Of a DNA stretch of 24,252 nucleotides, positions 8,106 through 15,896 are shown one piece after another. The position numbers and the translations under genes were made by a program. Origin of the DNA: a virus. The notes beneath the pieces are model-generated. The model was given only the letters and a program-made list of their open reading frames with translations. It was not told the DNA's origin and did no database searches. The stretch is from IMG/VR virus record IMGVR_UViG_3300047494_000271, positions 1-24,252 of that record; one strand, given 5' to 3'. How positions within the stretch are numbered: the first letter of the stretch is position 1; every line of letters starts with the position of its first letter.

Positions 8106-9224
8106 TTACGTCACCGAAATACTGTTCAGCAGGATCACCTGGCTCACCGAAGCCTCAAGATCGGAAGATCCGCCATTGACACTACCCACTACGCTGATGA
8201 CACTTAAATCCGCCCCGTGAGCCAGTGCCTCAAGTTTGGATACAGCTAATGTCCCGCCGATTGGCAGCCCAGCTACCCAGTTCGCAATGGCTGTTTGAAT
8301 TGCGAGAACAACCATCGGCTTGGTCAATGGATTCGATGTTACAACACTCATCGCAATATTCGCCCGCAGAATACCGGGCCCTGTCACAGCAAACGTTGAG
8401 CCAATTGGGCGGATTACGTCCACAGCAGCGCTGACACTCGCCAGCAAACTGCTTGGTGGTGAACCAGAGCCGTCATCAGTCACCACCCAGAAGTTCCCAG
8501 GCAGCGGCACGTTGCCGACGCCAGTATTTTCCAATACGGCGTATCGCAGACCTTGCTGTACGGTCGCAACCGCAAAGTCGACAGCGCCAAGCGTCGCCTT
8601 CGATCGGCTGTTTATATAAAGCGGGAACCGTGCACGTAGTGCCGTATCGCTCTCCGGATCCACTCCCCCGCTGAAGGCCGATTGATTAGTGACAGTGTCA
8701 ATGCCCGGCGTCGCTGTTGTCAGAACAACAATCACGTCACTCGAAACGTTACCTGCCGACCCTGCCAATGTTGCCTGCACCGGCACTGTGATGCTCGCAA
8801 GCGCCGGCGCCACGCTGTAACCGGTTGTTCCATTCCAAGCCGCGTTTGTCGGATCCGCGATCACGCTGAAGCTTTGTGTGCCATCACCAGTTCTGACGAT
8901 AGTATTCAGCAGAATTGTCGCAGCCACGCCGGGAGTGTATCGAGCGAATGTCACCAGCCCCACACTTGCGGCGCCAGGCAAACGCATCAATCCAAAGTCC
9001 GTCATCCAACTATCCAGGTCTTGGCCCGTGCTCGTGGCCGCCCGTGTGACCGACAGCACCTGCAAGATCAGCCATTGCATCCACAATGCAACTGCGGCGC
9101 TGGCTTCCAACATCGCGCGCAGCACGCTGCCAACGGATAGATCCACCAATTGGGCGGCGCCGCCCTGAACGCTTGCAGCCATGCTTTCCAGCAGAGCCGA
9201 AAATTTCTGCAGCGGAAGAATCAT
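8106..9224 (-). CDS. Baseplate wedge protein J
   Basis: 372 residues, within the usual range for the gpJ/gp47-like baseplate family. The N-terminus has a helical segment with DLSVGSVLRAMLEASAAVALWMQWL, LSVTRAATSTGQDLDSWMTDFGLMRLPGAASVG and a beta-rich middle with GTQSFSVIADP. SDTALRARFPLYINSRSKATLGAVDFAVATVQ near residues 192-224 is the characteristic baseplate J signature (D..LR.R....). The C-terminal part has IRPIGSTFAVTGP. J is a wedge subunit that rings the hub before contraction. It starts 1 nt after the gpW stop, so translation is probably coupled. Confidence 0.88.
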   Translation of the reverse strand: MILPLQKFSALLESMAASVQGGAAQLVDLSVGSVLRAMLEASAAVALWMQWLILQVLSVTRAATSTGQDLDSWMTDFGLMRLPGAASVGLVTFARYTPGVAATILLNTIVRTGDGTQSFSVIADPTNAAWNGTTGYSVAPALASITVPVQATLAGSAGNVSSDVIVVLTTATPGIDTVTNQSAFSGGVDPESDTALRARFPLYINSRSKATLGAVDFAVATVQQGLRYAVLENTGVGNVPLPGNFWVVTDDGSGSPPSSLLASVSAAVDVIRPIGSTFAVTGPGILRANIAMSVVTSNPLTKPMVVLAIQTAIANWVAGLPIGGTLAVSKLEALAHGADLSVISVVGSVNGGSSDLEASVSQVILLNSISVT

Positions 9225-9225
9225 T

Positions 9226-9594
9226 CTATACGCTCACTGAAAACGAAAGAACCTGCGTTGACTTCATAACCGCGTCAACATACCTTATCTGGACATAGAC
9301 GCTGCCATCACATACCGATTGAACGTCGATCACAGGCTCCGGAAGCCGTAACACAGATGATTCCATGAATATTTGGCTCCTTATGCGAGAGCGAATTGCG
9401 GTCGCGTTGCATGGATCTCCAATGAATTGGGCCAGTCCTGCGCCATAAGTTGGTTGCCAAACATAGTCGCCAGGGTTTGTAAGAAGCCGCCGCAAAATCC
9501 GCTGCTGACCCAACGTAGTGCCGAAGGCCAGCTCCAAGTCACCTGTCGGATTCAGCAGCAGGTCGCCGCCCCAAAGCAACGCCGCATCCTGCAT
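9226..9594 (-). CDS. Baseplate wedge protein W (gp25-like)
   Basis: 122 residues, typical of the gpW/gp25 lysozyme-like baseplate family. A GGA-type ribosome-binding site (GAGGA) is 8 nt before the ATG. Visible family features are the LLLNPTGDLELAFGTTLGQQRILRRLLTNPGDY segment and VWQPTYGAGLAQFIGDP, the usual strand-turn-helix with conserved Gly. The middle helix IRSRIRSQIFMESSVLRLPEPVIDVQSV follows. gp25-like subunits join wedges and nucleate the sheath. Gene order V-W-J-I agrees with P2-type baseplates. Confidence 0.87.
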   Translation of the reverse strand: MQDAALLWGGDLLLNPTGDLELAFGTTLGQQRILRRLLTNPGDYVWQPTYGAGLAQFIGDPCNATAIRSRIRSQIFMESSVLRLPEPVIDVQSVCDGSVYVQIRYVDAVMKSTQVLSFSVSV

Positions 9595-9606
9595 CAGAAA
9601 AGTCCT

Positions 9607-10131
9607 CTAATCCGTTGGTTCGGGTCCGGCGTTGGACGGAGGATGCACATGCTCATTGTAATGACCGCGCAACTGCGCGAGGGACCCGTGCGAATCGAAG
9701 ACATCTCCGCTGACACGAAAGTCTCCGCTATGCGTCCATACCGATGCGGAACTCTCTATTGAGCCATCATTGTGCAATTTCAGGAAACTGCCTGTCTTAT
9801 GCTGCAACCATAGTTCACCCACGGGGATCTCCGGCGGTGGCACAGAGCTCGACCAGAGGCGGGCAACAATTATGCCTTATTCTGAATCTCCTTCTTGCCA
9901 AATGACCAGCACCTGGTCTCCGGGTGCCGGCAAACATGCCAGGCCCCAGCCGGCCCCAACCCAGGCCGACGCTATGGGTAGCCACCCCGACAACACACCC
10001 TCCGGCTGAACACTGACCCGTGCCGAATACGTTGCGGGATTGATGGATGATATGATTGCAAGCCGAGGCTGTGCCCACCCTTGATCAAGTTGCGAGGCCT
10101 GAGCTTTGAGTTGATTTAAGAAATTGTCCAA
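9607..10131 (-). pseudogene. Baseplate spike gpV interrupted by one in-frame TAA
   Basis: A 174-codon frame is split by one TAA at 9877-9879. The first part (84 residues, apparent TTG start with GAGGA about 10 nt upstream) has the gpV N-terminal OB-fold pattern: PRLAIISSINPATYSARVSVQPEG, then SGWLPIASAW and GDQVLVIWQEGD. The same frame continues after the stop with GIIVARLWSSS and then HKTGSFLKLHNDGSIE and HVHPP, the usual remainder of a P2 gpV central spike. The usual sequence here is GDxExGVVxGRLWS, so TAA replaces a single codon and nothing else is lost. A GTG at 9843 could restart the second part, but I see no ribosome-binding site before it. gpV forms the membrane-piercing tip and is essential, so this is a nonsense mutation, a read-through stop, a sequencing error or two reinitiating pieces. 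Confidence 0.75.
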
Positions 10132-11114
10132 GCCGGAATCCTCGCCTCCAGTACTTGCGTAAAGCCATGGTGGAATGATAATCTTCGCTCAACGCTCGTT
10201 ATGCTCCACATACCGTCAAAGTCGGTGTTTGTTTCAACAAGTGTCAGAAGATCGCGCGGACGGGTTGTCAGATCTCCCGGCATCTCTATGCAAACACTTC
10301 TCTCGTGTTGTGCCATCTGCCGCATCAGCCGCTGTGCTTGAATCTGCGCAGCACCCTCAGTTAAATTCGGTTGCGTGATCGAGTAGGACCTGCGCCCCCC
10401 CTGTGCAGACGACGCGATTTGCTCCACGGCGCGTTGTCCTTGGCTATCCCAACTGCGAACAGTTACCGCAATACCACCGCTCAGCGTCGCCAGCCTTTGC
10501 AAACGAATGGATAGGCAGTCACTCGGGCAGAGAGTAAGTTCGGAGGCGGTCTGGTCAGGCGGGGAGAAATATAGCGCCTGTCCCTCCACCCAAACGTCAA
10601 AGCCCTCTGAACCCGCGAGCCCGATGAGGAGGTCCCATTCTGTTGTGAAACGGGCATGCTGGCTCAAAGTAACCCGGGACGTACCGTTCTCAAAATCCCG
10701 TCCAATGATGGACATTGTTGGCGTTATTACCGGCGTAAGACCACGTCGCGCCGCCAGCGTTAAAGCGACCTCACTTGCGGTTTGATTCTCAAAACTTTCC
10801 TGCGTCCTCGACTCTATGAACCGGGATGTCAGATCACGCCCATCGACGTGAACCACACCACGGCCGACATCAACGTCGAGTTGGTCCACTTCCCCATAGA
10901 TCAAACTGGACCAGGCCCCAGCCAGCCCGATCCGGATCTCGACCGACAACACGTCGCTGGCCCACGTATGATACCCAGACGCTGTGAGCGACGCTCGAAA
11001 CCTGAAGCGGTTTGCAGCTAGGTGGTTGTTGCCGATCACCTCCACATCGAGAATGCCCGGCACAAGAACGCCGTTGACGAGTACATTCACGCTGGGAGTT
11101 CGAGCCTCACTCAT
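10116..11114 (-). CDS. Baseplate hub protein D (late control D family)
   Basis: 332 residues with GGAGGAG 5-6 nt before the ATG, overlapping the gpX end by 8 nt. The N-terminal region (VNVLVNGVLVPGILDVEVIG, then FRFRASLTASG) and the middle GEVDQLDVDVGRGVVHVDGRDLTSRFIESRTQ are the strand pattern of P2 gpD and gp27-like hubs. TEWDLLIGLAGSEGFDVWVEGQALYFSPP follows. The C-terminal helix LMRQMAQHERSVCIEMPGDL, then WSITSVERRLSFHHGFTQVLEARIP, is the usual finish of the family. The hub anchors the spike gpV and receives the tail tube. Its stop overlaps the gpV start by 16 nt, linking their translation. Confidence 0.85.
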   Translation of the reverse strand: MSEARTPSVNVLVNGVLVPGILDVEVIGNNHLAANRFRFRASLTASGYHTWASDVLSVEIRIGLAGAWSSLIYGEVDQLDVDVGRGVVHVDGRDLTSRFIESRTQESFENQTASEVALTLAARRGLTPVITPTMSIIGRDFENGTSRVTLSQHARFTTEWDLLIGLAGSEGFDVWVEGQALYFSPPDQTASELTLCPSDCLSIRLQRLATLSGGIAVTVRSWDSQGQRAVEQIASSAQGGRRSYSITQPNLTEGAAQIQAQRLMRQMAQHERSVCIEMPGDLTTRPRDLLTLVETNTDFDGMWSITSVERRLSFHHGFTQVLEARIPAWTIS

Positions 11115-11295
11115 ACCCTACTCCTCCACCCGCAGAGACGTCAGCATCTGGGACAACGAGTGGAGTGAGCCCATCAAGCCATGGATCGTTCAGACCGCTA
11201 AGCGCCGCGATCCGGTTCCATTGTGTCGCGTCATCGAGGAGCTGCGCTGCCACAGCGAATAATGTCCCTCCCGCTACGGTCACATTTTGCGTCAA
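11107..11295 (-). CDS. LysM-type tail protein X
   Basis: 62 residues, the normal size of gpX-like tail proteins. The apparent start is TTG at 11293-11295, overlapping the preceding TGA stop (TTGA). The pattern TVAGGTLFAVAAQLLDDATQWNRIAALSGLNDPWLDGLTPLVVP is a LysM-like fold: glycine-rich entry, a helix with LLDDATQW, then NRIAALNG-type turn and a VVP ending. X proteins sit at the tube-hub junction and are usually found between U and D genes, as here. Confidence 0.72.
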   Translation of the reverse strand: MTQNVTVAGGTLFAVAAQLLDDATQWNRIAALSGLNDPWLDGLTPLVVPDADVSAGGGVGYE

Positions 11296-11972
11296 ACCAG
11301 GATGCCTTCTAAATTCGTGATTGTCCGCCCCACGTAGCCTTGTGCTGTTGCGAGTTGCGCCAAAGTTCCGGACGAACTCACCAGTTCTGACAAGTCTTGC
11401 GAGTCAAGTCCCTGCTCCGCCGTTCCAATGTCGGACGTAATCGCCGTCAAGACAGCACTCAAGTCGCTCAATACCAATGGAATTCCACTTGCGCCTATAG
11501 TCAATGCAGACGGCGTGGAAAGTGTCGTCACGATGGAGGAAACGTTGACATATGATGAAGCCAATGAAAGATCACCAAGCACACTTGAAGCCAAGTCTAG
11601 CGTCAGAGCTGTGCTTGACTGAGCAAGATCGCTCACCACGAGACACTCGATCCGATAAGTAATCCACCATGGATTACAGAAGTCGAACTCGAGTTGGCCG
11701 ATAATCACGTCATAGCAAAATGCATCCCATGCAAGCGCCAGCGCTGCTCCACTCACCCGCATGGCGTCCAATGTGCGCGCACGATCACCAGCATCTGAGC
11801 CTGATAGCACGCCATGCCAGGTCAAGGCGCAGTCATCACGCCCCATCGTGTCTATAATTCTCGCGCCGCCGATCAGGTTATGAATGATCGCCTTCTGCGC
11901 GCCGCCAAATCGGACGTTTGCGGGAACTTCAAAACCGTCAAGCTGCAAAGTCCCGAGAGTCATCAAGGCCAT
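11292..11972 (-). CDS. P2 gpU-like or DNA-circulation-type tail protein
   Basis: 226 residues from the ATG at 11970-11972, which shares its A with the TGA of the tape-measure gene (TGATG). A longer frame upstream lies inside that gene and is rejected. The N-terminal half (LDGFEVPANVRFGGAQKAIIHNLIGGARIIDTMGRDDCALTWHGVLSGSDAGDRA) resembles the beta-rich gpU-type or tail completion/DNA circularisation family. The segment QLEFDFCNPWWITYRIECLVV follows, then a Ser/Thr/Leu-rich C-terminal helical region. Family is inferred from the pattern and from its place between tape measure and X. Confidence 0.6.
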   Translation of the reverse strand: MALMTLGTLQLDGFEVPANVRFGGAQKAIIHNLIGGARIIDTMGRDDCALTWHGVLSGSDAGDRARTLDAMRVSGAALALAWDAFCYDVIIGQLEFDFCNPWWITYRIECLVVSDLAQSSTALTLDLASSVLGDLSLASSYVNVSSIVTTLSTPSALTIGASGIPLVLSDLSAVLTAITSDIGTAEQGLDSQDLSELVSSSGTLAQLATAQGYVGRTITNLEGILV

Positions 11973-13051
11973 CAGGTCCCCACAGTTGCGCCAGGCAACA
12001 GTTGCCCCCGGCGCCCATCGAACCCAGTCGGCCCTGCGGATGCGCGTCCAGCCTCTCGCGCCAGAAAGCGGGACATCCACCTGCCAACCAACATTCCGTC
12101 CAAATATACGTCGCCTTCAACGGGGCCCTGCGTCCCGGCCTTAGGTTCAGCATCGGCCGACGCAGATGAAGCCCTTGCGGGCGCCAACGCAACGCTCGCT
12201 AAAGATGGCGCGGCACTTGATGGTTGCGCTACCTGCTCATGCCATGCATCGCGTCCAACACCTTCGATTTCTTGTCGAGCTGCCGGAGCCCTTTCCGAGT
12301 GCTGTTCGATCCTACGGCCGAAGTCCGGCACATCGGTCGGCCCATAGCTACGCAACGCTCTGTTGACATCCCCACGATTTGTCTGATTCAAAGAAGACCG
12401 GTCTCTACCTTCCGATCTCATCTCTGTTAAGGACGCGGCGGACGATGTCAGAAGTGCTGGCCTCGCCGTTGCCGTCGGCTGTTGAACCCGGATAGTCGGA
12501 ACGCTGTTCCATCTTTCTGAATCTGAAGTTCCCGTAACCTGAATTGCCGTGAATGACGTGCTTTCCGGCGTCACGGCGGGGCTCTGCTCCCGGACCGATC
12601 CATTCATGCCTGTCTTAGGCGGAGCCACATCGACCGCAGGCGCAGAGGGTTTCTGAGCAGATGACTGGACCGCATCCGGACTGAGCGCCTGCTTTGCAGT
12701 TGGCTCGGCCCAATCGCCCCTATCTGTATTATTCGTTTGAGACGCATCCGTATCCGTCAACAATGGCGGTGCGCGCACCAGATCCATCGCCAACGCGCTT
12801 GGCGTTGCTTGATCCATCGGGACCGTGATCGCCGGCGTGCCCGCTGCCTCTCCTCTCACGTCCTGCCCGCCGCCTCGTGGTTGGATTGCCGGATTGGCCT
12901 TCGCCGCCGTCTTCCGCAACTCCGCAATCGAGACCCCACCTGTCGCTAGTACCCGCTGCAGCGTGGCGATTTCCTCGCGAGCGCGCGCTATCCCCTCCGA
13001 CACACCGTCATTAAGGGAAAGCGTGACCCCAACTTCATAAGTCTCGCTCAT
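11972..13051 (-). CDS. Putative tail tape measure protein, short and low-complexity
   Basis: 359 residues. The N-terminus (VGVTLSLNDGVSEGIARAREEIATLQRVLAT) has the short strand plus helix usual at the start of tape measures. The C-terminal 47 residues from 313 (GDVYLDGMLVGRWMSRFLAR, then PTGFDGRRGQLLPG) match the end I associate with tape measures of alphaproteobacterial prophages. Residues about 55-310 are rich in Pro, Ala, Ser, Thr and Gln, with no transmembrane segment or lytic motif, and look disordered rather than coiled. It overlaps the previous gene by 4 nt (ATGA). A tape measure of this length would imply a tail of very roughly 50 nm at about 0.15 nm per residue. It is shorter than usual for a sheath-bearing phage, so it may be reduced. 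Confidence 0.62.
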   Translation of the reverse strand: MSETYEVGVTLSLNDGVSEGIARAREEIATLQRVLATGGVSIAELRKTAAKANPAIQPRGGGQDVRGEAAGTPAITVPMDQATPSALAMDLVRAPPLLTDTDASQTNNTDRGDWAEPTAKQALSPDAVQSSAQKPSAPAVDVAPPKTGMNGSVREQSPAVTPESTSFTAIQVTGTSDSERWNSVPTIRVQQPTATARPALLTSSAASLTEMRSEGRDRSSLNQTNRGDVNRALRSYGPTDVPDFGRRIEQHSERAPAARQEIEGVGRDAWHEQVAQPSSAAPSLASVALAPARASSASADAEPKAGTQGPVEGDVYLDGMLVGRWMSRFLAREAGRASAGPTGFDGRRGQLLPGATVGT

Positions 13052-13323
13052 GGCAGCAACTCCTGAAGCCGTCGTTGTAGTAACGACAGCATTTCTGCCG
13101 TCGTGTGACGCACTGCAGTCTCAACCGGTGCAGATGGCGGCTTGGATAGTCCTCCTCGCTCGGCTAGGTAAACTTTGGCGGAGTTGCTCGTAATTACCAC
13201 TTTGTCATCCAAGACACTCTGGCTCAACTCGTGCGGTAACCCTTGCGAAGCCAATGCCGTCCTGACGCCCTCGGCCAGTAAGTCACCAGCCTCCATCAGG
13301 GCATCGGCTATGGCTTCTTCCAT
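13048..13323 (-). CDS. Small phage protein after the tail assembly chaperone
   Basis: 91 residues. GGAG lies about 9 nt before the ATG, and the first 16 nt overlap the end of the frameshifted chaperone frame. The stop overlaps the tape-measure start (ATGA). The protein is mixed: an acidic/Ala-rich N-terminal helix (EEAIADALMEAGDLLAEGVRTAL), a beta-like middle (VVITSNSAKVYLAERG) and a Leu-rich C-terminal helix (AEMLSLLQRRLQELLP). I do not recognise the family. Position between chaperone and tape measure suggests a tail assembly role, for instance a chaperone partner or a tail-associated factor. Confidence 0.6.
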   Translation of the reverse strand: MEEAIADALMEAGDLLAEGVRTALASQGLPHELSQSVLDDKVVITSNSAKVYLAERGGLSKPPSAPVETAVRHTTAEMLSLLQRRLQELLP

Positions 13324-13819
13324 CGCTGCGTTCTCCAGTCATAATCAAGCCCATCAAAACGCCCCATGACGACAACCCAGACGGTCCGTTCATCCGGCGA
13401 GAGACTGAACGCAACATCAAACGGCACCCCGTTCTTGACCAAATAGAGGCTGTCAACCAGATCGGGGTGCCAACTCAGTTTCCCTGGGCGGCACTCCCCA
13501 ACGCAGGATTGGCCTCTGATGACAATGCAGCGGCAACCGCTGATATACCTATGTCGCCCAACCGGCCAACCAGCGCTTCAACCTGTCCTTCCGTAACGGG
13601 AGGCGGGACCGGAACCGTATCAACGCAGACGACGGATGCCGCAAGCATTGCCATCCCCAGATAAGCATCGTTTTGGGACAATGTCGGCCCAATTGCCTTA
13701 AACAAGCGAAGACGTTCAAGTGCAGACATCCGTCGCAACACGAGTTCTCGTCCACTCGCGTCACTGGTCACGATGGTCGCTGACGATGCCGCTATAATTT
13801 GAGCGCTCGGCGAGCCCAT
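13308..13819 (-). CDS. Tail assembly chaperone, -1 frameshift extended product
   Basis: A -1 slip on GGGAAAC (13478-13484) moves the ribosome past the stop at 13475-13477. The new frame reads LSWHPDLVDSLYLVKNGVPF, then DVAFSLSPDERTVWVVVMGR and FDGLDYDWRTQRWKKP, ending at TAG 13308-13310. The extension is 56 residues and the fused protein 170. The extension (NGVPFDVAFSL, WVVVMG, FDW) looks like the C-terminal domain of phage tail assembly chaperones, which recruits tube subunits to the tape measure. No standard single-frame annotation would report it, because the second part has no independent start codon suited to it. The mechanism is inferred from the site; the frames were read directly. Confidence 0.8.
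13423..13484 (-). promoter_or_regulatory. Programmed -1 ribosomal frameshift signal
   Basis: Reading the minus strand: the heptamer G GGA AAC (13484-13478) lies in the zero frame, then a 6-nt spacer TGAGTT containing the TGA, then GGCACCCCG (13471-13463) which pairs perfectly with CGGGGTGCC (13431-13423). Inside the loop TTGAC (13456-13452) pairs with GTCAA (13439-13435). The pattern X XXY YYZ with 6 nt to a GC-rich 9-bp stem is what stimulates -1 slipping in known phage chaperone genes. All parts were read directly from the sequence. Confidence 0.85.
13475..13819 (-). CDS. Tail assembly chaperone, short (unshifted) product
   Basis: 114 residues from the ATG at 13817-13819, which overlaps the tube stop by 1 nt (TGATG). 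The product (RELVLRRMSALERLRLFKAIGPTLSQ and on) has the helical, hydrophobic character of gpG-type chaperones that bind the tape measure. The stop TGA lies directly after AAC, at 13475-13477. In lambda-like and P2-like phages the short form is made in excess and the extended form is a minor product. The equivalent signal here is described at the frameshift site. Confidence 0.8.
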   Translation of the reverse strand: MGSPSAQIIAASSATIVTSDASGRELVLRRMSALERLRLFKAIGPTLSQNDAYLGMAMLAASVVCVDTVPVPPPVTEGQVEALVGRLGDIGISAVAAALSSEANPALGSAAQGN

Positions 13820-14247
13820 CAAATTCTCTGCCGCTGAGTTGCAAAGAATTCGAGTTTTTGTTTGACCGTCGCATCGCCTCGCCAGGTGCCAGCGTTTACG
13901 AGCTTGAAGACTACGCCGCTATATTGATACGTGGACGTCGACCCGTCCACTTCCGTGATATACTGGTAGACTGTACCCGCCGGCAAGGAGCCCTGGGATA
14001 GGAAAGCCTGTTCAGACGCCGCGATGAAGTCATCAACTGCGCTTGTGCCCCGCTCCACCTCAAAGCTTCCTTCCCAACCTTTGGGCAACTCTGCACCCAT
14101 TGGGATCCCGTCAAGTCGGTCCAGTCGAACCGATTGCGTCATTTGTCTACTTTCGAAGCCTGTCACATAGGTTAGGTCGACACGCCCCTGCGGCCCCATC
14201 ACCACAAGTTGGCAATCGCGCCCGATCGAAAATGAGTTGATCGGCAT
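13819..14247 (-). CDS. Tail tube protein
   Basis: 142 residues, usual for the inner tube of contractile tails. It starts with the family-like MPINSFSIGRDCQLVVMGPQG and continues VDLTYVTGFESRQMTQSVRLDRLDG, IPMGAELPKGWEGSFEVERGT and DGSTSTYQYSGVVFKLVNAG, TWRGDATVKQKLEFFATQRQRI. The alternating strand pattern fits a two-sheet beta-barrel of a tube subunit. GGAG is about 10 nt before the ATG. It lies 62 nt after the sheath, the sheath-tube order of P2-like tails, and polymerises inside the sheath as the DNA channel. Confidence 0.85.
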   Translation of the reverse strand: MPINSFSIGRDCQLVVMGPQGRVDLTYVTGFESRQMTQSVRLDRLDGIPMGAELPKGWEGSFEVERGTSAVDDFIAASEQAFLSQGSLPAGTVYQYITEVDGSTSTYQYSGVVFKLVNAGTWRGDATVKQKLEFFATQRQRI

Positions 14248-14284
14248 ATCCCGTTTTCTCCAAAAAACTGATCACCATCTGCTT

Positions 14285-14296
14285 GCTGCATGCAGC
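14285..14296. repeat. 12-bp perfect palindrome between sheath and tube genes
   Basis: GCTGCATGCAGC reads the same on both strands and sits in the 62-bp gap between the tail sheath stop and tail tube start. It has no loop, so a single-strand hairpin is less likely than a protein-binding site or chance. There is no T-tract after it. Confidence 0.3.
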
Positions 14297-14309
14297 GCTT
14301 AGGTTGGGC

Positions 14310-15881
14310 CTAGACCACCCCGCCAGGCAAAACCTGCCTTTGTATCGCCACGGTTTGACCGCCCTCCACATTTACGATGAACTTTTCATTGATGCTCTGG
14401 AATTGTACCTGCGCATCACTCTGAACAAAGCCCAGGCTCGTGCGGCTAAAGGGATTGTTACTGCTGTCGCAGATTACTGTGAATGGGGGAGTTCCATCCG
14501 TGCTTCCCAGTATCCCCTGCGCGAACAGAGTCTGTAGGAAACTCAGTTGTGTTGATCTTATCTGCTGGAATAGTGCGGTGTTGATAACCTGCCCAACAAA
14601 TTGACCCATGCCAGCCGCGAGGGTAGCAGCGACGTAGTTTGTCAAGCGCGTGTAATTATCCCCATTAGTCGCCGCGTTCGAGGATGTGTTATGTCCGCAC
14701 CGGACGCCCCAATATGCCCCCCCTGGTTGGGGATTAGAGATCACGTCGATGCCATTCTGAAACAGCATTCCAAGCTCGGCATCACTGTACGTAGAGGTTT
14801 GGCCGCTCTGAGGCACTCCGGACCGTTGCGTTCCCACCACGCTGTAGAGCGGCTTGTTGAGGCTGGATTGCTCTGGGGAAAGGTTAGCCAAACGCCCCGC
14901 GACAAACCCCTGTGGAGACACCAGACGTAGCAAACCGTTTGTCTGATCGTTCCAGAAGACCCAGTCCCCAAACATCAACTTAGCCGCGTATGTGTCCAGG
15001 CCTGCCTGTTGCTTGGCTGTAATTGCCCCTGCAATAGTCTGCCCAATTGGCCCGGTCAAAACCATGTATACGCCTTCAGACAGGCCGAACGCTGCCTCCG
15101 TAGACCATTGCGTAGGATCATCCAGATCGGCTAAAACACCAATCCCGCAGCCTTGCGAACGTAGAGCAAACATGCCGGTGCGAGGGATCAGATCCTGCCC
15201 GACGATCATGGCGGCCGTCACTCCCACCGCGCCGTCGCTGCCTCCGGACAGGCTCTGGGCAGCAATCGTCACAGGTGCGCTTGAGGTGACCGTGCCAATA
15301 GTCGCCACCACAACCTGGGACGGTCCCCGAAGCGGCCCGCTGCCGGAGTTTACCGCACTGACCAGTGCTTGCCAAAAGAGGGGCGATGTGGGAGCCACCA
15401 AATTCGGATAGACTTCTGGTACACTGCCAGGCATATGGACAATCAACATCCATTGCCCTGGGGTTGACCCCGGTTGCAACGCCACAGTAACGGTGTTGCC
15501 AAGCGAACCCGTATATCGTGCCGTCAGCAAAACAGCAAAGCTGCCGCCGCTCAGCCCAAGCGCGTAACTTGCTGCGGTGTCAGTACCGTCGGTCACCCTT
15601 ACACAACGGAAAGACGAAGCGCCCTGCTGCACCGCTGTGGCAACTGCCGTTCCCATATCGTATTTGCGCGCCGCAATTGGTCCAAAGCTTGCTGCATAGT
15701 CGGACATTGTAGCAACAGCAACGGGTTGGTTGCTCGGGCCCCAGGATGAGGTCCCAACCATGCCTACGATGTTCGTTGGAACACCGTTCAATACCAGGTT
15801 CTGCGGCGCCACAATCTGCACGTAAAGGTCAGGAACAACAAGCGACGTCGTGTTCAATGAGCCTTGCTGATAGACCGGCAT
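14310..15881 (-). CDS. Tail sheath protein
   Basis: 523 residues, in the family range. AGGGAG is about 9 nt before the ATG. The opening (PGLYVQIVAPQN-like: VVPDLYVQIVAPQNLVLNGV, PTNIVGMVGTSSWGP) and the end (SINEKFIVNVEGGQTV) fit a phage tail sheath. A conserved stretch near residues 265-290 (EGVYMVLTGPIGQTIAGAI) and the C-terminal NGDNYTRLTNYVAATLAAGMGQFVGQVINT are typical. The sheath contracts round the tube during injection, so the phage is myovirus-like. The tube gene follows at once. Confidence 0.92.
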   Translation of the reverse strand: MPVYQQGSLNTTSLVVPDLYVQIVAPQNLVLNGVPTNIVGMVGTSSWGPSNQPVAVATMSDYAASFGPIAARKYDMGTAVATAVQQGASSFRCVRVTDGTDTAASYALGLSGGSFAVLLTARYTGSLGNTVTVALQPGSTPGQWMLIVHMPGSVPEVYPNLVAPTSPLFWQALVSAVNSGSGPLRGPSQVVVATIGTVTSSAPVTIAAQSLSGGSDGAVGVTAAMIVGQDLIPRTGMFALRSQGCGIGVLADLDDPTQWSTEAAFGLSEGVYMVLTGPIGQTIAGAITAKQQAGLDTYAAKLMFGDWVFWNDQTNGLLRLVSPQGFVAGRLANLSPEQSSLNKPLYSVVGTQRSGVPQSGQTSTYSDAELGMLFQNGIDVISNPQPGGAYWGVRCGHNTSSNAATNGDNYTRLTNYVAATLAAGMGQFVGQVINTALFQQIRSTQLSFLQTLFAQGILGSTDGTPPFTVICDSSNNPFSRTSLGFVQSDAQVQFQSINEKFIVNVEGGQTVAIQRQVLPGGVV

Positions 15882-15896
15882 GTTTTAGATCTCCCT

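Noticed and set aside
9815-10078. Overlapping minus-strand 87-residue frame across the gpV stop
   Set aside because: It is in another frame, Cys/Gly/Arg-rich and without any family feature; the true gpV frame explains the region.
11973-12080. Upstream extension of the gpU-like gene
   Set aside because: It lies wholly in the tape-measure gene; TGATG coupling supports the later ATG.
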